Assembly (NCBI RefSeq): GCF_019448255.1
Contig: NZ_CP080410.1
Span: 1,426,001-1,490,000 of the forward strand
Source of the DNA: Qipengyuania flava
GTDB taxonomy: Bacteria > Pseudomonadota > Alphaproteobacteria > Sphingomonadales > Sphingomonadaceae
Length of the DNA stretch: 64,000 bases
Reading direction: 5' to 3'
Both the position numbers and the translations under genes were made by a program. Of the stretch, positions 1-10,541 are shown piece by piece (within the stretch, counting starts at the first letter, position 1; every line of letters starts with the position of its first letter). The notes beneath the pieces are model-generated. The model had not been told where the DNA came from, searched no databases, and saw nothing but the letters and a program-made list of their open reading frames with translations.

Positions 1-2
1 TC

Positions 3-1061
3 CGCCCCGATGGCGCGGGCGATCTGGTTCTGGCCGAGGCGCTGCCGGGCGAGGTCTCGCCGCGCAAGATTCCGCTGCCTTCGCTCGGGAAAGACGAGAA
101 GGTCGGGCCGGTTGCCGAGGCCGACGAAGCAGAAGTTGCCAAGGCGCTGCAGGAACACTGGCGCCTGCTCTACGTCGCGCTCACGCGTGCGCAGGAAGCG
201 CTGTTTATCACCGGCTCGCTGGGGCCGCGTGATGCGAAGAACGGGCCGCATGACGACAGTTGGTACGCGCGGCTCAAACCCCTGTTCGGGGAAGACGAGG
301 GGCTCGAGGACGCGATCTGGGGAGCGCGCTGGGAGATTGGCGAGCGCGCCGCGCCGGTTCCTGCCCACGAAGAGGTGGCAGGACCCGATGCGCAGCCTGA
401 CCTGCCGCAATGGGCGGTGCGTCCCGTGGGCCCCGAACCGCGCCCGCCGCGTCCGCTGGCCCCTTCCGGGCTTGGCGAGGTCGAGGGGAGCGATCCGCCG
501 CTGCCGCCGGCCCATGCTGCCGAAGCGGCGCGGCGCGGAACGTTGATCCACGCGCTTCTCGAACGGCTCCCGCAGGTTGCGCTGGAGGAACGCGCTGAGA
601 AGGCTCGCGCGTGGCTGTCCCGGCAGGCGCCAGACCTTGCCGAGGCGGATCGTGCCGAAATGCTGGACCGCGCGATGGAGGTGCTCGCCGACCCGCGCTT
701 CGCGCCGGTTTTCGGGCCCGATGCGCTGGCTGAAGTCCCGCTGGCCGCCACGGTCGAAGGACAGGTGGTGATGGGCACGGCCGACCGGCTGCTGATCACA
801 TCTGAGGCGGTCACCGTGGTCGATTTCAAGACCGCGCGCCGCCCGCCAGACCGGCTCGAGGCCATTCCCGACAGCACGATGAAGCAGATGGCCGCCTATG
901 TCGCGGCGCTCGAAACCATCTACCCCGGCAGGCGGGTGGAGGCGGCGGTGCTCTATACCCAGACCCCGCAGCTCTTCGCCTTGCCGAGCGAGAAACTGGC
1001 GGCTTACAAGAGCGCGTTTGCAGCCGCGCAGGAAAGTTTTGCCCTCCCGCCGGTTGAGTAA
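3..1061 (+). CDS. addA: AddA helicase-nuclease, C-terminal part (5' end outside window)
   Basis: Last 352 residues of AddA, the UvrD-like helicase and nuclease subunit of AddAB, which resects double-strand breaks before RecA loading. The reading frame is open from base 3 and has no start in the window. Helicase motif VI is visible (LLYVALTRAQE, about bases 162-194). Further on comes a RecB-type PD-(D/E)XK nuclease region: RRGTLIHALLERL, then GTADRLL and VVDFKT (about bases 815-835), the last two carrying the expected metal-binding Asp and catalytic Lys. The frame ends in TAA 51 bases before trxA on the same strand, an order common in Sphingomonadales. An AddA identity rather than UvrD is supported by the nuclease tail. 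Confidence 0.93.
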   Translation, partial: RPDGAGDLVLAEALPGEVSPRKIPLPSLGKDEKVGPVAEADEAEVAKALQEHWRLLYVALTRAQEALFITGSLGPRDAKNGPHDDSWYARLKPLFGEDEGLEDAIWGARWEIGERAAPVPAHEEVAGPDAQPDLPQWAVRPVGPEPRPPRPLAPSGLGEVEGSDPPLPPAHAAEAARRGTLIHALLERLPQVALEERAEKARAWLSRQAPDLAEADRAEMLDRAMEVLADPRFAPVFGPDALAEVPLAATVEGQVVMGTADRLLITSEAVTVVDFKTARRPPDRLEAIPDSTMKQMAAYVAALETIYPGRRVEAAVLYTQTPQLFALPSEKLAAYKSAFAAAQESFALPPVE

Positions 1062-1112
1062 TTGCATGATGTGCCCACATCGATGGCCACACGACGTTCC
1101 AGGAGAATACCC

Positions 1113-1433
1113 ATGGCTACCACTGCCGTAACCGACGCCAGCTTCAAGTCCGATGTCCTCGAAAGCGACAAGCCCGTGCTGGTCGACTTCTGGGCCGACT
1201 GGTGCGGCCCGTGCAAGATGATAGCACCGGCCCTCGAAGAGCTGAGCGAGGAACTGGGCGACAAGGTCACCATCGCCAAGATGGACATCATGGAAAACCC
1301 CGATATCCCGGGCTCGATGGGCGTCCAGTCGATCCCCTACCTCGTGCTGTTCAAGAACGGCGAACCGGCAGCGCAGATGCGCGGCGCGGCCCCGAAAGGC
1401 CAGCTCAAGCAGTGGCTCGAGGGGGCTCTTTAA
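1113..1433 (+). CDS. trxA: Thioredoxin
   Basis: Small cytoplasmic thiol-disulfide reductant (106 aa) that passes electrons from thioredoxin reductase to targets such as ribonucleotide reductase. The redox motif WCGPC is at residues 30-34 and the cis-proline (SIPY) at residue 75, both classical. The ATG at 1113 is chosen because AGGAG lies 8-12 bases upstream; an in-frame TTG at 1062 would add a 17-residue Arg-rich tail absent from thioredoxins. The 3' end overlaps the convergent hisN gene by 4 bases. Confidence 0.97.
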   Translation: MATTAVTDASFKSDVLESDKPVLVDFWADWCGPCKMIAPALEELSEELGDKVTIAKMDIMENPDIPGSMGVQSIPYLVLFKNGEPAAQMRGAAPKGQLKQWLEGAL

Positions 1434-2230
1434 TCCAATTTCGCATAGCGATCGGCGAGCTCGTCCCACAGGGCAGGGCTCGCCGCACCCAGCAGGCCCG
1501 TTCGGCCCACCTCGTCCACGCGATAGGGTGAGCCGTCGGGCCTTGCTGCTTTTCCGCCCGCTTCGTTGAGCCACAGTATGCCAGCCGCATGGTCCCAGGC
1601 GAGCGTGCGTTCGAAAATCGATACATCGTTCGTCCCAAGCGCAAGGCGCGGGTACTGCTCGGCGGCGCAGTAGGGAATGTCCACCAGCTCGTACGAGGGC
1701 GCGATATGACGCTTGGTCGCCTCGCGCCGCGCCTCGTCCATGAAGATCAGCGAAATCGCCGCGACGGGCGTTTGCCTGCCAGTGGCGCGCGCTTCCACGC
1801 GCTCGCCATCGACAAAGGCACCGAGGCCCTTGTGCGCCACGCAAAACCGGCCGGTGAGGCAATCGTAGATCCAGCCCGACTGCGTTTCCCCGCCATCGGC
1901 GCGCGCGATGATGATCCCGAAGGGCGGCTGCCCGGCGGCGAAATTGCGCGTCCCATCGATGGGGTCGACGATCCAGCAGGGCTGGTCGAGCCGGTCGAGC
2001 ACGGTGGGATCGGCGTGCGCGGCTTCCTCGCCGACGAAGGCGAGGCTTCCATCGAGCGTGGTCAGCCCTTCGCGCAGCAGCGCTTCGCTGTCCTTGTCGG
2101 CTATCGTGACCGGATCGTTGCCGCCCTTGTCCTCGACATCGCCCTTGCCGAGGTTGCGATAGCGCGGGAGGATGGCTTGCTCGGTCGCGCGCTGCATCAG
2201 CGCGAGGATTTCCGCATCGAGGGCGCTCAA
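1430..2230 (-). CDS. hisN: Inositol-monophosphatase-family phosphatase, likely histidinol-phosphatase
   Basis: Mg-dependent phosphatase of the IMPase fold (266 aa from the chosen start). Metal ligands are seen in GEE (residues 67-69), the DPIDGT signature (89-94) and WDHAAG (212-217). The start of the sequence (ILALMQRATEQAILPRYR) resembles the alphaproteobacterial HisN group that dephosphorylates L-histidinol phosphate in histidine synthesis, but an inositol phosphatase role cannot be excluded by eye. I chose a TTG start at 2230 because it overlaps the argJ stop as TTGA, which suggests translational coupling. An ATG at 2284 would overlap argJ by 58 bases, and an ATG at 2197 is also possible. 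Confidence 0.8.
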   Translation of the reverse strand: MSALDAEILALMQRATEQAILPRYRNLGKGDVEDKGGNDPVTIADKDSEALLREGLTTLDGSLAFVGEEAAHADPTVLDRLDQPCWIVDPIDGTRNFAAGQPPFGIIIARADGGETQSGWIYDCLTGRFCVAHKGLGAFVDGERVEARATGRQTPVAAISLIFMDEARREATKRHIAPSYELVDIPYCAAEQYPRLALGTNDVSIFERTLAWDHAAGILWLNEAGGKAARPDGSPYRVDEVGRTGLLGAASPALWDELADRYAKLD

Positions 2231-3453
2231 GAGCGGTAGTCCGCGTTGATCGAAATGTAGCCGTGGGTGAGATCGCAGGTCCACACGGTCGCGCGCCCGT
2301 TGCCTATCCCCAGATCGACATCCATGCGGATATCCTGCCCTTCGAGATGCTTGGCCACCGGGGCCTCGTCATAGTCGGCCAGAGGCTGCCCGTCTTTCGC
2401 GGCCCAGATGCCGCCAAAGCCGATCGACAGCCTGTCCCGATCCGCAGGTTCGCCTGCCTTGCCGACCGCCATCACCACGCGGCCCCAATTGGCGTCGCCG
2501 CCGGCGATGGCGGTCTTCACCAGCGGGGAATTGGCGATGGCGAGGCCGACACGGCGCGCGCTCGCGTCATCGGCAGCACCGCTGACGGCGATCTCGATGA
2601 ACTTTTGCGCGCCTTCGCCGTCGCGCACGACCAGATGGGCGAGGCTGCGGCACACATCAAGCAGGGCTGCATAAACGGCATCCGCCCCGGCATCGTCCCA
2701 CGCGGCGAGGGGCGCGTTACCGGCCGCTCCGGTGGCGAAGGCCAGCACGGTGTCGCTGGTCGAGGTGTCGCCATCGACCGTGATGCAGGAGAAGCTTTCT
2801 GCGTTCGCCTTGGACAGCATCTCTTGCAGGAATTCGGGCTCGACCGCAGCATCGGTGAAAATGTACCCGAGCATGGTGGCCATGTCGGGCGCGATCATGC
2901 CGCTGCCCTTGATGATGCCCGACAAGGTAATGCGCGTATCGCCGACCATGGCGGCCGCGCTCGCGCCCTTGGTGAAGGTATCCGTCGTGCCGATGGCGTT
3001 GGCCGCGTCCTCAAAGCCGCAGGGCTGGGCGCCCAGCACGGCAGCAACTCCGGCGCGCGCCTTGTCTTTGGGAAGGGGCACCCCGATCACGCCGGTCGAG
3101 GAAACGAAGACTTCCTCTCCGCTGCAACCAAGCGCTTCGGAGACCTGCGCCACGATCTGCTCCACCGCCTCGCGGCCGCGATAGCCGGTGAAGGCGTTCG
3201 AATTGCCGGCGTTCACGATCAGCGCGCGGGCGCGGCCCTGTTGCACCTGCTCGCGGCCCATCTCGACCTCGCTCGATGCACAGGCGGACTGGGTGAAAAC
3301 ACCCGCGACGGCGGTGCCTTCGGCCAGCTCGGCAAAGGTCAGATCCGCGCGGTCCCATTCCTTGTAGCCGGCGCGGGCGACGCGCAGGGTGACACCGTCG
3401 ATGGCGGGCAGGTCCGGGAAGGGACGCGCGAGAGGGGAGCGCTGTAGATCCAT
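2227..3453 (-). CDS. argJ: Bifunctional ornithine acetyltransferase / N-acetylglutamate synthase
   Basis: ArgJ (408 aa) moves the acetyl group of N-acetylornithine to glutamate, and in the bifunctional form also makes N-acetylglutamate from acetyl-CoA, for arginine synthesis. It is made as a proprotein that cuts itself before the catalytic threonine. The ATML cleavage motif is at residues 192-195, preceded by KGSGMIAP, and the substrate loop NAGNSNAFTG is at 81-90. Length matches the family. It is the upstream gene of an argJ-hisN pair and is divergent from the small exported protein at 3542. Confidence 0.96.
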   Translation of the reverse strand: MDLQRSPLARPFPDLPAIDGVTLRVARAGYKEWDRADLTFAELAEGTAVAGVFTQSACASSEVEMGREQVQQGRARALIVNAGNSNAFTGYRGREAVEQIVAQVSEALGCSGEEVFVSSTGVIGVPLPKDKARAGVAAVLGAQPCGFEDAANAIGTTDTFTKGASAAAMVGDTRITLSGIIKGSGMIAPDMATMLGYIFTDAAVEPEFLQEMLSKANAESFSCITVDGDTSTSDTVLAFATGAAGNAPLAAWDDAGADAVYAALLDVCRSLAHLVVRDGEGAQKFIEIAVSGAADDASARRVGLAIANSPLVKTAIAGGDANWGRVVMAVGKAGEPADRDRLSIGFGGIWAAKDGQPLADYDEAPVAKHLEGQDIRMDVDLGIGNGRATVWTCDLTHGYISINADYRS

Positions 3454-3541
3454 GGCCAGAGCCGATAGGGCCAGACGGGCGCGGGGTAAACGGTCAAGCG
3501 GGGTGGACGGGGCGGCGCCTACACCCTATCTGGATCGAGCA

Positions 3542-3811
3542 ATGCTTCGCCGCATACTCACCCTGCTTGCGCTCCTGACCGGCCTCGCTGCCGCCGGTGC
3601 GCCTGCCCATGCCGTTGTGTACAACGCGGCGAGCGGGGTCGAAGTCGCTGCCGGAACGGAAAAAGCCGGCAAGGCCGCCGCGCGCGAATGCCGCACGGCT
3701 ACGCGCCAGTCGCTTGCCAGCCCCCGCAAGGCAGAGCCCTGCGGAGCCCGCCCCACTATCACGGTCCTGATCCCGACCGTGCAGGTGGGTGTCGACCGCG
3801 CCTACGAATAG
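3542..3811 (+). CDS. Small exported protein of unknown function
   Basis: 89 aa. The first 24 residues form a clear Sec signal peptide: MLRR, a Leu/Ala-rich core, and AHA before the predicted cut. The mature part is about 65 residues, rich in Ala, Arg and Lys, and holds two cysteines (RECRT and EPCGA) that could form one disulfide in the periplasm. No known domain was recognised. It sits alone between divergent argJ and co-oriented secA. Frame and codon use agree with a real gene, and the signal peptide is the strongest support. Confidence 0.7.
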   Translation: MLRRILTLLALLTGLAAAGAPAHAVVYNAASGVEVAAGTEKAGKAAARECRTATRQSLASPRKAEPCGARPTITVLIPTVQVGVDRAYE

Positions 3812-3909
3812 GCTCACCCGACCAGATTTGATTTCCGCCCGGCACCCTTGGCGTGCGCGGGTGTTTTTCCAGCACATCAGTATTCCAGGAAGGCGCGAAG
3901 GCCCCTCAC

Positions 3910-6669
<2,760 letters not shown>

Positions 6670-6690
6670 CCGGCCCTGTGAGCCTCGCAG

Positions 6691-7308
6691 CTAGCCGCTG
6701 CGGGGCTCGCGCACCATCGGCTGCAAGGGCGGGCTGCCCGGTTCGGGATGGATCGGCTCGCCGAGGTTTTCGAACCCGCAACTGGCGTAGAAACCGGTGT
6801 TGGCGGGGTTCGAATTTTCCAGATAGGCGCGCGTTCCGGTGCGATCGCAAGCCTCTAGCATCGGCGCAATCAGCTTGCGGCCGAGCCCCTTGCCTTGGCC
6901 AGAGGGCCGCACACCGATGCTGAAGAGATAAGCGTGCGGGAATGTCGGGTGGCGCGCATCCATCGCTTCACCGGTCCGGATCCCGCGTTTGACCGCGCCC
7001 ATGCCGCAGGTGAGCACGGTCTTCAGCGCAAACTCAGCGTAATCACGGGTCCCGAAGCTACTGTCCCCATCGGGCAGCATCCACATGCACGCACCTTCGT
7101 CTCCGTGGGTGTAGCAAAAGCCGCGTGGTGCGTAGATGCGCCTCGCTTGCAGGCGAAACAGGCTGCGAATCCCCGCGAACCGGCCGAACAGCCACAGGTT
7201 GAAGGGATCGTTGCGGAACGCGTCTGCGGTGATATCGCCGAGCTGCTTCGCGTCGGCGGGCCTTGCGCGTTGCAACTCTGTCCCAAGATCGATGGCGCCT
7301 GCGTCCAT
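6691..7308 (-). CDS. GNAT-family N-acetyltransferase
   Basis: 205 aa. The acetyl-CoA binding motif A is clear: FSIGVRPSGQGKGLGRKLI fits the (Q/R)xxGxG/A loop. The C-terminal half has the usual N-P-A-N-T-G-F-Y pattern (SNPANTGFYASCGF). The substrate cannot be told from the sequence. The ATG at 7308 is preferred because GGAGGG lies 6 bases before it; an ATG at 7323 in the same frame would include that ribosome-binding sequence in the coding region. Convergent with secA and divergent from the TauE-type permease. Confidence 0.85.
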   Translation of the reverse strand: MDAGAIDLGTELQRARPADAKQLGDITADAFRNDPFNLWLFGRFAGIRSLFRLQARRIYAPRGFCYTHGDEGACMWMLPDGDSSFGTRDYAEFALKTVLTCGMGAVKRGIRTGEAMDARHPTFPHAYLFSIGVRPSGQGKGLGRKLIAPMLEACDRTGTRAYLENSNPANTGFYASCGFENLGEPIHPEPGSPPLQPMVREPRSG

Positions 7309-7368
7309 TATCATCCCTCCCATGGCGCAACGCTAGCCCGCAGCACCCCGGCGGTCTAGAGACGGCTG

Positions 7369-8109
7369 ATGGCCGCGCTCTTCGTTGCATTCCTGGTGAC
7401 CGCCTTGCTCTACGCCAGCGTCGGGTTCGGCGGAGGATCGACCTACACCGCGCTGCTGGCATTGGCCGAGGTCGACTATCGCATCCTTCCCCTGCTGGCG
7501 CTGAGCTGCAACATCGTCGTGGTCGCTGGCAGCACGGTGCGGTTCGGCCGTGCGGGCGTCACGCCCTGGGAAGGCGCGCTGGTGCTCACCGGCGTCGCGG
7601 CGCCTGCCGCTTTCCTCGGCGGTCTCACCCCAATCGATGAGATCACGTTCCTTGCGCTTCTGGGCGCCAGCCTGTTGCTGACTGCCGCGACATTGCTGGT
7701 TCCACCGCGAACCGAGGTGGAAGGCCCCAAGAGCGTGCTGGCGCGGGCCATGCCAGTGGCCGCTCTGCCGCTGGGCTATCTTGCCGGGCTTGTCGGGATC
7801 GGAGGGGGCATATTCCTAGCTCCGCTGCTGCACCTGACCCGCTGGGACAATGCACGCGCGATTGCCGCGACGGCCAGCCTCTTCATTCTCGTGAATTCGC
7901 TGTTTGGGCTTGCGGGGCAGCTGCTCAAAGGCGGGGCGGGGAGGTTGGGCGCCGCCGTGGACCTCGGCTTACCCTTGCTGGTCGCGGTAGCGATCGGCGG
8001 GCAGGTCGGCAGCCTGTTGGCCCTCAAATACCTGCCTCAGCGCTGGATACGCATCGGCACAGCCGCGCTCACCGCGTGGGTTGGCGCGCGCCTGCTTTTC
8101 GATGTGTGA
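7369..8109 (+). CDS. TauE/SafE (TSUP) family membrane permease
   Basis: 246 aa, strongly hydrophobic, with the family's two similar halves: an N-terminal glycine-rich GFGGGSTY and a mid-protein GLVGIGGGIFLAPLL. About eight transmembrane segments are expected. The TSUP family exports or imports sulfite, sulfoacetate, thiosulfate and other organosulfur or small organic anions; the substrate cannot be assigned here, and no sulfur gene is nearby. It ends 6 bases before tRNA-Asn, which is encoded on the other strand. Confidence 0.85.
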   Translation: MAALFVAFLVTALLYASVGFGGGSTYTALLALAEVDYRILPLLALSCNIVVVAGSTVRFGRAGVTPWEGALVLTGVAAPAAFLGGLTPIDEITFLALLGASLLLTAATLLVPPRTEVEGPKSVLARAMPVAALPLGYLAGLVGIGGGIFLAPLLHLTRWDNARAIAATASLFILVNSLFGLAGQLLKGGAGRLGAAVDLGLPLLVAVAIGGQVGSLLALKYLPQRWIRIGTAALTAWVGARLLFDV

Positions 8110-8115
8110 GAAAAA

Positions 8116-8190
8116 TGGCTCCCCGAGTTGGATTCGAACCAACGACCAAGTGATTAACAGTCACCTACTCTACCGCTGAGCTATCGGGGA
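8116..8190 (-). tRNA. tRNA-Asn (GTT)
   Basis: 75 nt with an encoded CCA. The 7-bp acceptor stem TCCCCGA/TCGGGGA is perfect, discriminator is G, and the anticodon loop reads CTGTTAA (anticodon GTT). The T loop TTCGAAT is standard. CCA is followed at once by TTTTT on the transcribed strand, which may serve in termination. The promoter is seen at 8230-8258. Confidence 0.98.
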
Positions 8191-8229
8191 GCAGCCCGCC
8201 AAGGTTTCCCTCAGCAAGTCAGGGGTGCG

Positions 8230-8258
8230 CCTATATGGGTCACTTTTCGGTTTGGCAA
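8230..8258 (-). promoter_or_regulatory. Promoter of tRNA-Asn
   Basis: Read on the minus strand: -35 TTGCCA, 17-base spacer, -10 TATAGG, about 40 bases before the mature 5' end. The -35 region is part of a 15-base sequence (8255-8269) that recurs identically at the tRNA-Pro promoter. Confidence 0.65.
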
Positions 8259-8303
8259 GCGGGCAATTTGCAAAATTTTGGGCCGCGGCGGGAGGTGTGG
8301 ATT

Positions 8304-9086
8304 TCAGACCACGAACTGCTCTGCGACAATGCGTTCGTCGAGCGCGTGGCCGGGATCGAACAGCAGGGTGAGCTCCGCATCGCGGGCGATCTCGATGTCC
8401 ACCTGGGCAATGTCGCGCAGCTCGCGCTGGTCGGCCACGACCGAGACAGGGCGCTTCTCGCTCTCCAGTACGCTCAGGCTGATCCGGCTGCGATCGGGAA
8501 GGATGGCTCCGTGCCAGCGGCGCGGGCGGAACGGGCTGATCGGAGTTAGTGCCAAGAGGTTCGAATCGAGCGGAAGGATCGGGCCATCGGCGGACAGGTT
8601 GTACGCCGTGGAACCGGCAGGTGTCGCCAGCAGCACACCATCGCAAACCAGCTCGGGAATCCGGACCTTGTCGTCGACCGTCACTTCGAGTTTCGCCGTC
8701 TGGCGCGTTTCACGCAGCAGGCTGACCTCATTGATCGCACAGACCGTATGCTTCTTGCCCTTTTGCGTCGTCGCACGCATCCGGAGTGGAGCAATGGTAT
8801 GCGGCTTCGCCTTGCCGATGCGCTTGATGAGCGTTTCCGGATTACGATTGCGGTTCATCAGGAAGCCGACCGTGCCAAGGTTAAGGCCATAGGCCGGTAT
8901 GATCCGGCCCTTGTCGAGCATGGCATGGAGGGTTTGCAGCATGAACCCGTCACCGCCGAGCACGACGACGGCGTCCGCTTCATCGAGCGGAACCCAGTCG
9001 GCCAGCTCGCGATACTCCTTGTCCGCGGCTTGCTGCGCGCGATCGGAATCGGAAACCAGCAGGGCGAGGCGGTTGAATGTGGACAT
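8304..9086 (-). CDS. nadK: NAD kinase
   Basis: Cytoplasmic ATP-dependent kinase (260 aa) that phosphorylates NAD to NADP. The hallmark GGDG is at residues 44-47 (VVVLGGDGFML). It is followed by GLNLGTVGFLMN and, further on, a conserved glycine-rich segment (LLATPAGSTAYNLSADGPI). Length matches the short alphaproteobacterial form. A purine-rich GAGAGGA precedes the ATG. It is divergent from the EAL protein gene at 9219. Confidence 0.95.
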   Translation of the reverse strand: MSTFNRLALLVSDSDRAQQAADKEYRELADWVPLDEADAVVVLGGDGFMLQTLHAMLDKGRIIPAYGLNLGTVGFLMNRNRNPETLIKRIGKAKPHTIAPLRMRATTQKGKKHTVCAINEVSLLRETRQTAKLEVTVDDKVRIPELVCDGVLLATPAGSTAYNLSADGPILPLDSNLLALTPISPFRPRRWHGAILPDRSRISLSVLESEKRPVSVVADQRELRDIAQVDIEIARDAELTLLFDPGHALDERIVAEQFVV

Positions 9087-9218
9087 GGTCCTCTCGTGTC
9101 CTCCCGTCCCGGCGGGATCGCTCCGGGCACGTGGCGCTACCTATGGTTGCCCGTCCCATTTGGCAACATGCGGGAAAAACTGGCAAACTGATGACAAGGT
9201 CGCGATAAGAGGCACCGC

Positions 9219-10541
9219 ATGGCAAGCTTGCCCAACGATATGATGGTTGAGTCGCGCGACACTCTGACCGGCCTGGCCGACCAGGCCCTGGCCCGTGCCA
9301 CCATTGCGCAATGGCAGCGCGAATGGCCGCAGGACACCATCGCCTGTCCGATGCAGGCGATGATGATCACGCTCGGCCGGATCGATACCGTGAACGTCGC
9401 TTTCGGCGAGAGCGCAGGGGACGGGGCGCTGGTCGAAGTGGCGCAGCGCATCCAGCATTTCGCAGCGGACGAACTCGAAAGCTCCAGCGCCTGGATCGCG
9501 GCGCGCCTTAGCGGAGGCAATTTCCTCCTCGTCGCCCGGCAGGAATGCAGCCGCGAGCGCTGGCAATGGCTGGCCGAAGCGCTGGCCGACGCGATCGCCA
9601 TGCCGATTGCCAATCCCGAAGGTGGGGCAAGCCTGCGCCTCTGGCCGCGCCTGGCGCTGATGCGGGTGACGGAAAACGACGATCCTGACAGCGTGCTCGA
9701 CCGTCTGTCGGAAGTGGCCGCGCGGATGCGCGACAGCAACCGGCGCCGGATCGACTGGTCGACCGGCACGGTGGCGCGTGCGGGCCGCTCGAACCAGCAG
9801 CTCGAAGCCGATCTGCTGGCGGCCATCGATCGCGATGAAATCCAGATCCTCTTCCAGCCCCAGTATGCACTCTCGGATGACAGGCTGATCGGCGCAGAGG
9901 CGCTGGCGCGCTGGGATCACCCTGTGATCGGGCGGGTCGGGGCCGGAACGCTGTTCCAGATTGCGGAGCGGGCCGACCATGTGGCGCACCTCTCGCGTCA
10001 TATCGCCAAGCGGGCACTGGAGCAGGCCGTCCAGTGGCCCGATAATCTCCACCTTTCGCTCAATATCACGCCTGCGGACCTCGCCGCGGACAACTTCGCC
10101 ATCGATTTCGCGCGCATGGCGGAGAAGGCCGGTTTTCCTCTCGAACGCATTACGCTGGAAATCATCGAGCAGGTGCTGCTTGCCGACCTCGACCGGGTCA
10201 GCGGCGTGCTGGATCAGCTCAAGCTATTCGGCATACGCATCGCGCTCGATGATTTCGGGGCCGGTTTCTGCAATTTCCGCTACCTCAAGGTCCTGCCGAT
10301 CGACTGCATCAAGCTCGACCGCTCCATGCTCGACGGGGTGCTCGAGGACGAGCGCGACCTCGCCGTGTTCCGCGCGATCCTGGCCATGGCGCAGGCGCTC
10401 GATCTCAAGGTTCTGGTCGAAGGCGTGGAGAAGGATGGCCAGCGCGCGCTCGCGCAGGCCGAGGGCTGCGAATACTATCAGGGCTTCCTGCGCGCCGCAC
10501 CGATGGGGTCGCAGGAATTTCTTGATCTGGTAGAGGCTTAA
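9219..10541 (+). CDS. Cyclic-di-GMP phosphodiesterase (degenerate GGDEF + intact EAL)
   Basis: 440 aa, no membrane segment or sensor domain seen. Residues about 12-170 form a GGDEF-like domain whose active site reads SGGNF (98-102), so it should not make c-di-GMP. Residues about 195-440 are an EAL domain with every usual metal and catalytic residue: EAL at 227-229, N282, E314, DD at 344-345, K365, E401 and QGF at 421-423. It should therefore hydrolyse c-di-GMP, with the GGDEF part perhaps acting as a GTP or protein-binding module. Closest style is cytoplasmic tandem proteins of Sphingomonadales. It overlaps the convergent mfd stop by 4 bases. Confidence 0.9.
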   Translation: MASLPNDMMVESRDTLTGLADQALARATIAQWQREWPQDTIACPMQAMMITLGRIDTVNVAFGESAGDGALVEVAQRIQHFAADELESSSAWIAARLSGGNFLLVARQECSRERWQWLAEALADAIAMPIANPEGGASLRLWPRLALMRVTENDDPDSVLDRLSEVAARMRDSNRRRIDWSTGTVARAGRSNQQLEADLLAAIDRDEIQILFQPQYALSDDRLIGAEALARWDHPVIGRVGAGTLFQIAERADHVAHLSRHIAKRALEQAVQWPDNLHLSLNITPADLAADNFAIDFARMAEKAGFPLERITLEIIEQVLLADLDRVSGVLDQLKLFGIRIALDDFGAGFCNFRYLKVLPIDCIKLDRSMLDGVLEDERDLAVFRAILAMAQALDLKVLVEGVEKDGQRALAQAEGCEYYQGFLRAAPMGSQEFLDLVEA

